This document shows positions 32,150 through 46,600 of a stretch of 64,000 nt of DNA, in pieces. This stretch comes from Umbilicaria muhlenbergii. Lineage: Eukaryota > Ascomycota > Lecanoromycetes > Umbilicariales > Umbilicariaceae. The DNA lies in contig KK106982.1 of NCBI GenBank assembly GCA_000611775.1, positions 4,162,996-4,226,995 on the forward strand, read 5' to 3'. The translations under genes and the position numbers were made by a program. Below the pieces are notes generated by a model, which saw only the letters and a program-made list of their open reading frames with translations, made no database searches and was not told the DNA's origin. How positions within the stretch are numbered: position 1 is the stretch's first letter; every line of letters starts with the position of its first letter.

Positions 32150-35100
32150 CTATCATATCCTTTTCATTTGATCAGATAATGTGATTCATCATTTATATCT
32201 TGCTGATTTAAAATTTCTTCTACCTCAAATTCAGTGTCTTGACTTTTCAGGTTAATCTCTGATGATCTTTCTTATATTAATGTTTTCAGGTCTGCTGGTT
32301 CAAGTAGTGATACATGAAATACTAAATGTATTTGCATAGTGAGTGAAAGCTCAAGCTCATAGTTGATGCTTCTCTTAGTTTTAGCAATTCAAAAAGGTCT
32401 CAACTTCATGTGATTTAATTTGTTGCTAAGTCACTTTGTCTTGATATTATGATGCAGGAGGTATACTTTATCTCTTTCTTTAAAAGTAAATCCTTTAACT
32501 CTCTTTTTATTATAATATACTGCTGACTGTTCTGAGGTGAATTTAATATTCTTCTGCAACATTTCATGCAGGTCTTTGAGGCGGTTCATTTATACTCTTG
32601 CTCATTATGTTATCATTATTAGTCCCCTGGCCTCATTCATAGCTGAGTTGAAACTGTAATTGATGTAGAATGATGATACTTCAGTTGTCTCTGTTGCTGC
32701 TGAATTGTATGTTAACTGAGCTATCAGTAAGAGTTCTACTCAATTAGTTTGCTGATAATTAACATAACATCATAGGTACTGTTTCATAGTTTGATTAAGT
32801 CATTCAGTCTGTCCATCTGTTTGAGGATAATATGATGTTGATAACTTGTGATGAATCTCTAGTTGGTTCACTAATGACTTTCAGAACTTGAAGGTGAAGA
32901 GTTTATCTTTATCAGAGATTATCTCTTCTGACAGTTCATGATTGACTGCTATCACTTTTAAAAACATATATGTGAGTTCTTCTGCTGATGATGCTTCATT
33001 ATAAGGTATGAAGTATTCATACTTCATAAGTCTGTCAGTGATAATTAATATCAAGTCATAAACTGCTTTCATCAGGGGTTCTTTTGACTTTGATAACTTA
33101 ATCACAAAGTTTAATGCAATGCTTGCTCATGATCTCAATGATGTTCTTGATGACTTGAGTAAACTGTATGATTTATGTTGATCTGCTTTACTTCTTCAGC
33201 AGATATTGCACTTCTGAATGATCTCTTCAACTTTCTTTTTCATGTGTGAGAAGTAATAAGTTCTTATGAGTCATTTCACTGTTTTGTTAATTTCCTGATG
33301 ACTGTGTGTCTTGTTGAAATGACTTTCCTCTGTTAATTTTCATTGAAGACTAACAGGAACATAAATCAAGTCTTGAAAAAGTAATAAGCTTTTCTTCTTT
33401 TCAAAGCTTTCATGATCCTCAATATTCTGAAGAACTTGCTGTGCTAACTTATCATTCTTCAACATCTTTTGAATTTCATTTTTAAAAGTGTTGTCCTCTA
33501 CCTGTATGATGAGGTTAAACTGTTTATTGAAAGACATGTTCCTTTGCTCATCTTCTCAGAGAATAGCATGACTGATGATCAACTTATCTTGTAAGTAATC
33601 AGCTCATTGATTGAGAGTGTTCACTTTAACATTCTCTGATCTTTTTCAATAATGAATCCTGAAATTGTACTGTGACAATTCTTTCAATCAACACACTTGT
33701 CTTCAATTTAAGACTTTCATTGTCATAAAATACAACAGATTTTTATGATCTGAGTATATTTGAACCTCATGTTTAGGTCCTTTCAGATACACATGTCATT
33801 ACTTAAATGCATCAACAATAGTTAGCAGCTCCTTGTTGTGTATCTCATAATTCATTTCAATGCTTGTAAACTTTCTTGAATAAAAAGCTACTGAGCATAG
33901 ACATCTCTTATCATCTGACTGATTGATGCATGCTTTTATAGCTCCGTCTGACGCGTCTGTCTCAAGCGTAATAAGTTTCTCAGGGTTGAAACTCATGAGA
34001 ATCAATTAAGAAGTGAATTTCTTCTTCAACTCATTGAAGGCTTTCTGTGCTTCAGGTGATCACTTAAATTTCTGATCTTTTCTGATCAACTTCATTAAAG
34101 GTGATGTGATTTTCAAATACTTTTCAATAAACTTCTTATAGAAGTTCATGAACTCAAGGAAGGACTGTACTTCCTTGATGTTTCTTAATACTGATCATTC
34201 AATCACAGATCATATCTTCTTAAAGTTCATTCATAACCCTTCTGATGTTACAATGAAACTCAGGAAGTGTACTTCCTTGAAATGAAAAAAACTCTTCTCA
34301 GACTTTACCTGCAATCCTGCATCCTGAAGTGCTTGTAGAACTTTGCAGACATGCTGAACATGCTGCTTCTTCATCTTGAAGTAAATCAGTATGTTGTTGA
34401 GGTACACAATCATGAACTGATTCAAGTATTCTCACAGTACATTATTGATGAAAGTCTGAAATGTGACTGACGTGTTTGTCAATCTGAAAGGCATTACTAG
34501 GTACTCATAGAGTTTAAATCTTATTTGAAACACAGTTTTTCATTCATCTCCTTCTTTAATATGAATCTGGTTGAAGGCTCCTGAAATATTGAACTTGATA
34601 AATCATTATGCTCTCTGAAACTGATCCTGCAGTTCTGAAATAAGTGACAAGAGGTAACTGTTCTTGACAGTAATGTTGTTCAATGCTTAATAATCAACAC
34701 ATAACCTGAGTGAACTGTCTGATTTTGATATGAACAGTATTGAATATTCAGCTGAAGATTGTGATTTTTATATGAATCCTTTTCATAAGTTCTTCTTTAA
34801 GTATTCTCATAAAGGGTTTAACTTCTGAGGTGACAATGAGTAAATAGGTTGCTTTGTTGATGTGTAACTCTTTATGATTTTAATTTCATGATTTTATTCT
34901 TAATATTTTAACAAGACGTCCTGATCCTTTACAGCTGTAAACAATTCCTTGAAGTCTTTATATTCTTTAAGGATAAATAACTTGATAACAGAGTCTCAGT
35001 CATCTTTAACTCACCTGCTTCACAGTATCTTTACATCAGAATTCTTCAGTTCCTCATGTGTTTCTTTTATTAACATAGTGAAGATCTTCACACCTTCAGG

Positions 35101-35500
35101 TGAGTTCAGGACTGAATATAACTTATTAAAATTATCACCCTTAATGAAGTATATCTCATTTTCAGCTCAATCAATCATTGAATTGACTGCTCAGAGTCAT
35201 GATATTCTTAAAATTATATCACTTCCTGATTACTCTGTTATGTTGAATTGAATCTTCTCTCAATGTCAACTTAAATGCATAAGCGTGGGAACTGTCTCTC
35301 AGTTTACTCATTCATCATTATGTTTCATAAAGATCTCATTGAACTCTTGAAGTTTAAAGGGATTCTGCTTCTCCTGTGTTCAGATTACATGTTTCACAGT
35401 AAATCCTGAGTTCATGAAGTTCCTTGTGCAGTCACTGTCTATTAGCAGTCAGGCTGGTTGATCATTGACTTTAACTTAAACATGAAAGTTGCTCATGTCT
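32150..35500 (-). pseudogene. B2 Pol: protease, RT, RNase H, integrase, chromodomain
   Basis: Minus strand, right to left: protease motif region near 35400-35450; RT about 34070-34840, including the open piece 34231-34425 ('MIVYLNNILIYFKMKKQ'); RNase H with 33799-34005 ('ITLETDASDGAIKACINQ'); integrase N-terminus with 33340-33537; core with 32881-33105 ('IISDKDKLFTFKF'); chromodomain about 32160-32230. Plus-strand frame 34949-35251 is a shadow. It is broken with many breaks. Confidence 0.87.
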
Positions 35501-35579
35501 TCCTGTGCTGCAGCAGTGAACTCTCATTGTCATTCACTGCTTGAAGGCTTTAAAGTAAGCATCTTTGAGAGCCTCTGAC

Positions 35580-37255
35580 CTGAAGGGCCTTCTAGTTTTT
35601 TGAATTAAAAGGAAAGAAACTTAAGTTCTTTTCTACATATTTAAAGTCTTCTGAATTCACCTTCTGAGCTGAATGTTTGCTCAGATCTCTTTTGAAGTAT
35701 TCATTTCAGAGTTCTCATACTTTCATATGAAGTTCTCATGAGATGTGTGCTCTGTCAAGGGTAATGTATCCTCCTCTGATGATGAACTGAAAACCTTTCA
35801 GTGATGTCTCTCTGATTATATCTCAATAATTGATTTCTTCATGATTTTGTCTTTGCATAAATGCATCTTAAATAATGTAAAGGATCTGATTCTTTATCTT
35901 TTTTACTCACTCTGCATACTCCTCTTTCTTGCTGAGGGCATTGAGTATTTTAATATATATTTGAATTCACCTTTCTTCATGAGCAGATAATCATTTATTA
36001 TTATCTTCTTTTATAAGCTCTCCTGAGCCTTCAGAATCTGTTACTTTCATGAAGTCTTTCTTCTCATTAGATGAGGATATCATGTCATCACTGTTAACAT
36101 AATTGCCTTTTTAATTGAATTGCTTTCACTTAACTTGATGTCTTTCTGCATCTGTGATGAGATTTTGATGAAAAGTTGCAGCATACTCTCTTGTCTTCTT
36201 TGATTGATGTGAAAATCATTTAAAGCTGTTTTTGTCACTCTGATGAATTATACAGCTGTCATTGTAGCAAGCTGTTCAAGACATAACATTGTGCTGAACT
36301 GATTGCTTCAATGCTGACTTTTTTAATGCAGCAGCATATGTCTTCTTCTTCAGTGAAAAGGCTTTCATTGAGATTTAATAATTGCATGTGAAATGTCCTG
36401 ACTTTCTGCAGTTATAACAATTCCCTTTGACTTTAATACCCTTTGATAACTGCTTGATCCCTCTCTGAAATTGATTCCTTTGAAAGGTTGCATCAATTTC
36501 CATCAGCTGAGAGCTGTAATAAAGTTGATTGTTATACTGAGTGCTTTCTTGAGGCTTGTTCACCTTCAGTGATACATAATTCTTCTGGCTCTTTTCCATA
36601 GATCTTTCATATGCATGATTGTTGATGATGACTGACTTTTCAATCATTTTGATTAAAGTACTTGATCACTCTGATTGAGAGATTTCATCTTTGATGAAGT
36701 CCTTCAAGCCTTTGTAGTACTGTGCAGTTAAGGCAGTGTCATCTCAATTCATATACATGACATGTCTCTGAAAATTGACTGCATACATTGTGATGACTTT
36801 TTTCTGCATAATGTTGTAAATTTCTCACTTCATGATTTTTTCCTGATTAATGATTTTAAACATGATTCTTATCTGCTTCTTGAACTTCTTTAAATTGATG
36901 AAGATCTTGTTTATCTCATCATCATGATTCTTCTTCTTATTTTTCATATAATCTCAGAGGGTCAGCTCAAATCAATTGAGAGCATCAGACCTCAAATAGA
37001 AAAATGCATATAATACTTTGTCAACTTCCTTCTTGAACATAATGTGATTGAGGTGAATGTAAGTATCAAGCTGAGTGAAGAATGAACTCAACATCCTTCA
37101 TTCTTTTAAGAACTTATTTAATGATGAGATCTTGATCTTCATCCCTGATGACATCAGACTCTCAATGACTGATGAGTCACAACTGAAGGTTGTCATCCTT
37201 TTGAGGGACTCATGAGTCACAGTTCATTTCATGACTGATATTTTAAAAGTGATGC
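35580..37255 (-). pseudogene. B2 Gag with zinc knuckle
   Basis: The minus strand includes the open piece 36375-36647, Gln/Asn-rich and ending in 'KGNCYNCRKSGHFTCNY', a CCHC-type knuckle (C-x2-C-x4-H) near 36377-36425. The Gag N-terminal half at about 36830-37255 is shared with B1, and the whole plan is shared with C1 and C2. It is broken. Confidence 0.8.
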
Positions 37256-37261
37256 TTAAAG

Positions 37262-37724
37262 TGTAACAGGTGATGTCATAGTGATGAGGATAATACAATC
37301 ATTCAATGAACTATATCAATGTTCATCTAATCATGACGCTTGATTCAATAAACTACTGATCACATGTAGACTTGAATAAGCTAAAGGTTGTAAATCTATG
37401 AGATTGCATTTAATACATGAGTTGAGCATGAGCTTCTAACTATGAATTTACCTGTGATTATATAATACTTTAAGAGACTCATGTATGACTGTACTGCTTG
37501 ATGTGTGTAACATTCCTGCTCAGGGTGCTCATGCTCTGAGCATCATGAGCAGTCAAGTGCTCAAGGTGCTCATGCTTTGAGCATCATGAGCAGTATCACA
37601 TGTACACTTACTGCACATATCAAATCAAGTGCTCAGGGTGCTCATGCCTTGAGCATCATGAGCAGTACTGCGTGTACACCTGTCATGTGTACCAACTGAG
37701 TACCATCTAGTGAGAGGCGTAACA
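37262..37724 (-). repeat. B2 right LTR (5' LTR of the element)
   Basis: It runs from TGTAACAGGTGATGTCATAG to GGCGTAACA, with the same length and the same dyad-repeat arrangement as the left LTR. It is followed by the duplication GAAAC. Read on the minus strand it is the promoter-bearing LTR. Confidence 0.9.
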
Positions 37725-40700
37725 GAAACCTCAAGAATGAAGTCATCTTTTGTAATTCATACAAGACATACACTCAGGGTGTGTGAATGAAAGAAGATGA
37801 ATGAGAGTTAACAAGCAGAGATAAGTGAATCCTGAAAGATAATTTACTTTGAAGAATATCAGTCATATTTACTAAATGACTTGCTGAAAAGGAAAGACAG
37901 TGAGCATCAGTAAAAATCTCAACACAATTTTCCTGAGTCAGATAAACAGATATCACAGACAAAGAAGCATGATATTAAAAACATAAACAAAATGATGAAT
38001 TCTTTAAGATAATGATCACTCAGGATTTATCAGACAGCATTTCACAAGAAAAAGCAGAGTTTAAATTAAAAACATTAAAATTTCTCATGTCACATCATTT
38101 TATTAAATCATGATGACCACTTCTTACAGATGATGATGACACAGCATTTAAAACATAATTAATGAAGTACTTAAAAATGATTAAGTCATTGACTGACATC
38201 TCAGAACAGAAGAAAGCAGCAATCTTGTTTTTAAAAATCTGAAAGAATCTGTTCTGTGAAGATGTACATTAAATGTCAGTAATAAACTTAATAAAACACA
38301 GGATCCTCACATACTGAGAGATTAAATTAAAGATGTGTCATCTTATGTTATACACTCTTAAGGAACTCAAATGACAGAAAGATCACTTTCAATCATTAAT
38401 GAAAGTGAAGATAATTGCTCATTGTGAATCTTCATGATCAGCATGAACAAAATTCCTGAGAAAGAAGAAGAGTGAAAAGTTACAGATAATGCATATCTTT
38501 TATTTAATTAATGATGCAATCATTAAATTAAACTTCATCATGAAATGAATTGAGTCTATTTTACAACAAGTCTCACAGGAACATGTTAAAGTTAAGTTTT
38601 AAATAAATATATTAAATGATTATTAAGCAATCAAGATACACTCAGCTCATGCATACAAAACAGCATTTTCATCAGCATTTAAATAATTCACCTACCTCAG
38701 AATGAGGCAAGGACTGACAGAAGACTTAAGCACATACTTTAAATTAAAAAACATTGTGACAGAAGAGATCTTGAAGCTGAATTTAAAATTAACCCTCTGC
38801 AGTGTGTCATCAGAAGTAGTGTTTACACACTTTATTAATGATGATGTCAGTGAAGCATCAATATTTAAGTCACTTGTGAACTTTTTACACTTGCACTACT
38901 TCTTATGACTCACATGAAGCAGGTTTACACTAAATCTTAACAAGTTCAAATTCTTCATGAATGAAGTTAAAGTATTGAGATTCTCAAAGAGGAAAGATGA
39001 AATACAATCATTCACAGACAAGATGACAACAATTTAAGAGTGACTTATTTTTACAGATGAGAAATCATTAAATTAATTTCTTAACATGCTTTTCTTCCTT
39101 TAAAATCATATCCCTGATAAAGCAGACCTGACAATAACAATGAAGAAAATAATTATTAAGAAGGTAATAATTCACAGTGTGAACAGATGAAAATGAAAGA
39201 TGAAATAAATAATAAACTTCATGTGAGGAGCTGATCAACAAGCAGCATTTAAAATAATAAAGAAGGCAATTCTTAAAACTGCAGTTTTCAAAGATGACAG
39301 TCAGATTTAATATCACTTATCATGTGATACCTTAAACACAGGAGCAGGAGGATGCTTATTTTAATTACATGAAACTTCTTTAAAAACATTGATATCATCA
39401 CAGCTGATAAACAAGATACATGTAATAATGTTTATGTCATTTCAATTCCTGTCAGTGAAATGAAATTATCACATCACAGAGCAAGAAGCTTTCTCTGTTT
39501 TTAAAAACTTAAAGAAGTATCATTGAATGATAATGAGAGCAAAGTACTCATTGAAACTATACATCAATCATCAGGCGCTTATAACAACACTCAGAATGAA
39601 TAACAACTCTTTAAAGATCATCTGTTGACAATTATGATTATCAAAGTATGACATGAAAATTCATCATGTACTCAGCAAGCAACTGATTATTGCAGATGAG
39701 TTGTTAAAATTAATCTCACACCTGTTCTACACTGTCTCAGAGGACAGGTCAGAATTTTCATTGTCAACACTCTGTCAAGTGAAGAACAATGAGAACTCTC
39801 ATATGAATAACAACAAGTCAAGAAAGATGAAAGAACAACTTAAGCAAAACATTAAAACAACTCTCAATGATGAGTAAAAGAATGAGTGAGAAGCCTGACT
39901 GAAGAACTCATGATACTTCAGAATCTTAAAGTTCAAGATGACAGAAAAGATTAAACAACTCAACTCACTGAAAGAGTCTGAACTCAAGATGATAACTGCA
40001 CAAGCAAAATGCATCATCATTATTAAGAACAACAGTGGCATCAATTAATTAAAATATCAAGAGTGAGTTGATGTCATCATCAGGTGTCTTCACCTGAGGG
40101 AGGTGATTAAAACATTAAAACTTTTACACAATGTACATGAACACTTTTTCAGGGAAATCATCATGCAATGAGCATTAAAATGATTCTACTGATCATATCA
40201 AAGACTCAACATCATCAAATTCTGTAAGTCATGTATTAATTGTCAGGTGATAAGTTTTATTCATTTCACTTAAAAACTCCTCTTAATTCTTCATGTTCAA
40301 TCACTTGACTGCTTTGAAATGAATTACATCAACTCATTCTCACTGATGTTAAACTCAGGGGTGAAGTACATCTTGATTGAAGTGAACTACATGATGTGAT
40401 ACTTATGACTGAAAGCATTTTCAGAAGTGAATTCAGTCAACTCAGTGAAATTTATCATGAGGATCATCCTCATCTTCAAGTGATCAGCTGTAGTTTATAA
40501 TGACAATGAATCTCACTTTAAAGAGGACTTCTCTGAAAAGCTTAAGAAAATGAACATTAAACAGATTTATGCCTCAAGCTATCACTCATCATCAGTTGAA
40601 CTGACAGAATAATATGTTCAAATGATATTAACAACAATGTGAACAATGCTGCAGCATTCAATGAAGTTCATCTTCAGCTGAAACACCTTCATTCCTCATG

Positions 40701-41020
40701 TAACACAGGTGATTAATACATGCATCATTCAAGTTCATAAATTCTCTTCATCTCAGCTGTTGCTTGAATTTGAATCAAAGTATGTAGCAGGTATAAGATC
40801 AATGAATGATCAGATTTAAGAAACATCAATGACAGCAAATGTAAAACAACTCATAACACAGGGTCATAAGTCAGTGAAAGCACAACACATTACAAGACTG
40901 ACAACTTCAAGAGCAAGAACAGGTCACAATGAAAACAAAATAAAAGAAAAAAGTAATGTCAAAAAGAGACCTGATTCTTATACAGTGATTAACACAGGAC
41001 AATCAACACAGTCATAAATT
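37725..41020 (+). pseudogene. Host element E, block 3: RT, RNase H, integrase
   Basis: RT lies at about 38500-39010. The open piece 38702-38908 has 'MRQGLTEDLSTYFKLK' and 'VVFTHFINDDVSEASIFK', in which F-x-x-DD takes the place of Y-x-DD; this is a distinctive fungal gypsy lineage. RNase H is at about 39250-39640 ('SCDTSNTGAGGCLFQ'-like, 'YINHQALIT'). Integrase is at about 40090-40760. The open piece 40829-41017 is a basic tail. The protein is interrupted by B2 upstream and is broken with many breaks. Frames 37774-37962, 39068-39316 and 39799-40044 on the minus strand are shadows. Confidence 0.8.
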
Positions 41021-41029
41021 TAAATCAAG

Positions 41030-42608
41030 ATGAAAAGAGCCTTACATTATCACATGAGTCACTGATCACAATAAGTCAGTGTGAGTAAAATCACTACAGA
41101 GTGAGAAAGTGAAAGGAAAGTTTCACATAAATGATATTAAACTCTTCATTCAACATACTGAGAACAACTCAGAGTTTCATGACTGAAGAATGATAACAGA
41201 AATTAATGAAGATGTCTGCACATGAGTGAAGAAGTGAATGAAGAACTGCATGACAAAGAGTAAGAGGAAGAAGAAGAAGTGAAGAAGAGTTGATAAAAAT
41301 TTAATAACAAAGTTACATCAGAAGAAAGAGCAGTTAACAACATGATGAAATATAAACTGTTATCAATACTCAGATGACTCAATCACAGAGAATGAGAAGT
41401 ACTGAAGACATAAATTAATAAACTTGCAGACTTTACACATGAATAAGCAATGAGCTGAGAGAGCTCAGTCAAGAAGGAGAAGAAGTGCAGTTATAATAAA
41501 AATAAACATTTTAAATGAGGAGGCAGGAGTAATGACAGAGAAATTACAACATATATGTTTTAATGAATCATTATACTCACTACAACTTAACTACTGAAGA
41601 GCATCATTTAAGAACATCAACATCAAACAACAGCTGAGCAATATTAAATTAATGATGAAGTAAGATTCTGATCAAATGATTCAGAAGTTATCAGCTGCAA
41701 GAGGATCATCTGCAACATGAACAAAATTCATTCTCAAAATGAAGATTCAGAATGTTCACATGATGATTCATTATTCTGAGAAGTGAGGTAAGGAAATCAG
41801 ATGAGAATTTAAATCAACATCACCTCTCATAATAATCACTTCAACAATCATTTCATTAATCACTTCAATAATCACTTCTTTAATTCACAGTTATGATCTC
41901 TCTCATCTGTAAGCACATCTACTCAGAGAAAGCAGCAATGACAGATCATCACTTTCACATTATATCATCATCAGATGATAACTCAGTGAAGTTTGATAAT
42001 AATTATACTCAAGAAGCTTCATTGTCACCTTAATTGAGTAACAATTCTCACATAATTAATCAGTTAATTAACTCAGTCTTTTTATCCCTCAACAAAGTAA
42101 TGACTTGAAGTTTAACTTCAACTCATTCTCATTATCTGCACATTCAAGACCTTCAAGCTCCTCATGAAGAAGATATTAATGTTAACATATGAGCACAACA
42201 ACATGATACAGCTGACAGACAGATGAAATCACTGAGTCATCATTAAATCAGATTAAGTCATCAGGCTGAGCAGAGAGAGATAAGAGACACAAGTGAAAAA
42301 AATGAGAAAAGCATTACTCAAGGCAATTATGTCAACATGAAGTTAAACTTTAAAGACATCTTCAATGAGCCTTTACCTTCAGGATTCATGAATTGAATGA
42401 GGAATAAAAAACCTCTTAACAATCAATTCATTTCAATCAATCACTCATGAACAGCATGCACTGCAGGACCCTTAATCACATCAGCAGTAAATTTATCAAC
42501 AAGAATAAAATCATCTGAGTGAGTTGAGTAAAAGCATGATAACTCATCAGATGCAGATAAAAGCTTCAGCACTTTTAACAAAAAATACACTTATAAAATT
42601 AAAAGTGA
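41030..42608 (+). other. Element E, downstream coding-like region of unknown role
   Basis: After integrase the plus strand stays coding-like in composition: a strongly basic Lys/Arg/Trp-rich stretch (about 41230-41500), then Ser/Thr-rich sequence with 'ITSTIISLITSIITSLI'-type runs near 41820-41880. I recognise no domain. It is cut by C1 at 42608 (duplication AGTGA) and continues at 49112. It could be a third protein of E, the end of Pol, or 3' noncoding sequence. Confidence 0.4.
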
Positions 42609-43015
42609 TGTAATAAGTGATGTCATAATGACTGAAGTAATATCATCATTCAATGAACTATAAGTATGATTCAATGAATTAGACAAGGTTCAATGAATTA
42701 TCATAATCATGTAACAACCTTTAAGGTTAAGATCAAGTGAGGGAATTAAAAGTCATAAACTTAAGAGATTACATTTAATACATGAGTTGAGCATGAGCTT
42801 CTAACTATGAATCTACCTGTGATTATATAAACTATAGAAGACTCATGTGCTCAGTGTACTCATCATGCTCATCTCAGTGAGCAAGATGAGCAACATGATG
42901 TAATACTTCATGCTCACTGTGCTCAACCTGTTGAGCAAGGTGAGCAAGGTGAGCAGTATCATGTGTACACTCACACTGCATACTTCATTAATATTATAAT
43001 GCAGAAGCCTTAACA
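42609..43015 (-). repeat. C1 left LTR (3' LTR of the element)
   Basis: It runs from TGTAATAAGTGATGTCATAA to GCCTTAACA. It contains short hairpin-prone repeats of GCTCA/TGAGC (about 42850-42955) instead of the longer B dyads. The core at about 42769-42850 matches B and C2. Confidence 0.9.
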
Positions 43016-43019
43016 CTAA

Positions 43020-43580
43020 CTCTCTTCTTAAGATTTTCATTTTTAAAAACTTAAACATCTTCATGCCTTCTTTCTGAGTGCAAAAGAAACTGAACTCTTC
43101 TCAATAATGTTATAATTTTTTTTACAGACTTAACCTCACTCCTTCTATCATGTGATCATGTAGGTGATGCATTAATGATGTGAAAGATTACTGCATGAGT
43201 GATGATTCTGAAAAGTGTGTTACTTATGTTTAAACTGAAAAGTCTTATGACCTTTCTTTTAGTAGTGCTGACTGAGAAAAGATGAAAGCTGAATTAACTT
43301 TTCTGAAGGAAAAGACTTCTGCTGCTGAGGAAATAATTGCTGAGGCATCAGCTAAGTTAGTTCATTTGTGCAAACAGAAAAGACTGTTGCAACATCATCA
43401 GAAAGACTTCATCTCTCATGAGTTCATGAACATTGAAGAGTTGAAGGTGAAGAAGAGCAAGCAAGTGAAGACTTCAACTTCAATCACTACTTCTGAACTT
43501 TTCAACTTCTCAGTGTTAAATGACCTCTGAGGTTCAGGTTCTGTTGTTAGAATTAATGTAATTTCACTGCATAATGAGTA
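43020..43580 (+). pseudogene. Antisense cysteine and coiled-coil accessory gene, C1
   Basis: Open piece 43282-43530 (82 codons) starts MKAELTFLKEKTSAAEEIIA and reads as a long coiled coil with 'NIEELKVKK', the block also seen in B1, B2 and C2. Upstream, cysteines spaced C-x7-C-x7-C occur at about 43170-43225. A pyrimidine tract ending ACAG at about 43113-43127 could be a 3' splice site. It is opposite to Pol, beside the 3' LTR. The minus-strand frame 43416-43631 is a shadow. Confidence 0.6.
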
Positions 43581-43639
43581 AGATTTTCTTCTGATTCTCA
43601 TGTGTTTCCTGCTGTGTTGTACTCTTTTCACTTAATTAA

Positions 43640-46600
43640 GTAACAAAGCTCTTCATTAACTTCCTGTTGATTCAAAATTTCCTCTACCTCAAACTCAACA
43701 TCTTAACTCTTCAGATTAATTGCTGATGAATTCATCTGTAATGATGTTTTCAGATCTGCTGATTTGAGTAAAAATATATGAAATACTGAGTGTATTCACA
43801 TGAATGATGAAAGTTCAAGTTCATAGTTGACACTTCTTTTCTTCTTTGCAATCTGAAAAGGTCTTAGCTTTTTGTGATTCAATTTGTTGTTCAGTCACAT
43901 TGTCTTGATGTTGTGCTGTAAAAGGTATACTTTACTCTTCTCTTCAAGAGTAGATCCTCTATCTCTTTTCTTATTATAATATATCACTGACTTTTCTGAG
44001 GTAAATTTTATGTTTTATTATAATTTCTTATGAAGGTTCTTCAATTAATTCACTCATACTTTTGCTTTCTGTGCTATAACTTTCAACCCTCTCACTTTGT
44101 TCATAGGTGAGTTGAATTTATAATTGATGTAAAATAATGATACCTTCATGAATTCTGTTGTCACTGTGTTATAAGTTAATTAAGCTATCAGTAAGAGTTC
44201 TACTCAATTGATTTGTTGATAATTAACATAGCAGCGCAAGTACTGTTTTAATGTTTAATTTAATCATTCAGTCTGTCTGTTCATCTGAGGATGATATGCT
44301 GTGAACAGCTTATGATGAATCCCTAGTTGATTCATTAATGATTTTCAAAACTTGAAAGTGAAGAGTTTATTCTTATCTGAGATTATTTCTTTCAGCAGCT
44401 CATGATTGACTGTTATAATTCTTAAAAATGTGTATGTTAATTCTTCTGCTGATGATGATTTCTTATAAGATATGAAGTATTCATACTTCATAAGTTGATC
44501 TGTTATTATGAGGATCACATTATATAACACTTTCATTAATGATTCCTTTGACTGTGATAGCTTTACTATGAAGTTCAATGTGATGCTTAATCATGATCAT
44601 GATGATGTTGATGATGACTTCAACAATTCATATGATTTATGTCACTCAGCTTTGTTTTTTCAGCATGTGTCACATTTTTAAATGATCTCTTCAACTTTTT
44701 TCCTCATGCATGAGAAATAATACATCTTAATGAGTCATTTCACTGTTTTGTTGATTTCCTGATGATTATTCATTTTGCTGAAATGACTTTCTTCTATCAG
44801 TGCTTCTCTCAAGCTGACTGAGACATAAATTAAGCTTTAAAAAAATAAGAGACCTTCTTGCTCTTTAAAGTTTTCATGATCATTAATATTTTAAAGAACC
44901 TGTTGTGTTAGCTTGTCATTCTTCAACACTTTTTAAACTTGTTTCTCAAAAATGTTGTCTTCAACTTTTATTATAAAGTTGACTTCTTAATTGTAAATTA
45001 TCCTATCTTGCTCATCCTCCTGAAGGATAACTTAATTCATGATTGATTTCTCTTGCAAATAATCAGCTCATCTGCTGAGAGCATTCACTTTGACATTCTC
45101 TGATCCTTTTTAATAATGAATTTTGAAGTTGTATTGTGACAATTCTTCTGATCAATGAACCTGTCTCTGATTTAAGATTTTCATTGTTATAAAATATAAC
45201 AGATTCTTATGATTTGAATACATTTGAACCTCATGCTTTAATCCTTCAAGATATACATGTCATTGCTTGAATGCATCAACAATAATTAACAGCTTCTTGT
45301 CATGTATCTTGTAACTCTGTTCAGCATTTAAAAGCTTTCATGAGTAGTAAGTTATTGATCACAGATGTCTTTTATCATCTGATTAATTAATGCATGCTTT
45401 TATAACTTCATCTGATGTGTCTGTCTCAAGTGTAATAAGTTTCTCAGGATTGAAACTCATGAGAATTAATTATGATGTGAAGTGCTTCTTCAGCTCTTTG
45501 AAGGATTTCTGTGCTTCAGTAAATTAAACAAACTTTCAGTCTTTCTTCATCAACTCTGTTAGAGGTACTGTGATTTTAAAATATTTCTTGATAAACTTTC
45601 TATAGAAGTTTGCAAAGCTTAAGAAGAATTGTACTTCCTTAACACTTGTCAGAACTGATCATTCAATCATGAAATTAATTTTTTTTAAATTCATTCATAA
45701 ATCTTCTGATGTGATGATGAATTCAAGGAACTGAACTTCTTTAACATGAAAAAGACTTTTTTTAAACTTAACTCACAGGTCAGCGTCCTTTAACACTTAT
45801 AAAACTTTTTAAACATGTTTGACATGCTGTTCTTTTATTTTTGAGTATGTCAGTATGTCATCAAGGTAGATGATCATGAACTGATTTAAATATTATCACA
45901 AAATGTTGTTGATGAAAGCCTGAAAGGTTGCAGGGGCATTAATTAATTCAAATGACATTACTAAGTATTCATACAGCCCTGAGTGTGTTCAAAACACTGT
46001 TTTTCACTCATCATCTTCTTTTATCTGTATTTGATTGAATGCCTCTGAAATGTTGAACTTCATGAATCATTATGTTCTCTGAAATCTGTCCTGCAGTTCT
46101 GACATGAGCAGCAGTGAGTAACTGTTTTTAATTATTATGTTGTTTAATGCTCTGTAGTTGACACACAACCTCAATGATTCATCAGATTTTGAGACAAACA
46201 ATATTAAATATTCAGCTGAAGACTGAGATTCTTGAATGAATTCTTTTCATAAGTTCTTCTTTAAATATTCTCACAATGCATTTAACTTCTGAGGTGACAA
46301 TGAGTATATAAGTTGCTTCATCAGTTTGCACTCTTTCATGATCTTGATTTCATGATCTTATTTTTAATGTTTCAATAAAGCGTCCTGTTTCTTTACTGCT
46401 GTAAACAACTCTTTGAAGTCTTTGTATTCTTTAGGAATAAATAACTTGATAATAAGATCTCAGTCATCATCAACTCATTTAATTCACAGTATCTTTATGT
46501 TGAAATTTTTTAACTTCTCACGCATCTCTTCTGCTGTCATAGTGAAGACTTTCACTCCTTCAGGTGAGTGTAGAACTGAATATAACTTCATAAAGATATT

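Larger units (their letters stand above)
31068..37724 (-). mobile_element. Element B2, Ty3/gypsy chromovirus fossil inserted in E
   Basis: Two 463-bp LTRs (31068-31530, 37262-37724) enclose a minus-strand Gag-Pol and a plus-strand accessory gene. Both flanks are GAAAC (31063-31067, 37725-37729), a perfect target duplication. It is the fullest B copy here and lines up with B1 from end to end, with B1 shorter in Gag. It is broken with dozens of breaks. Confidence 0.93.
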
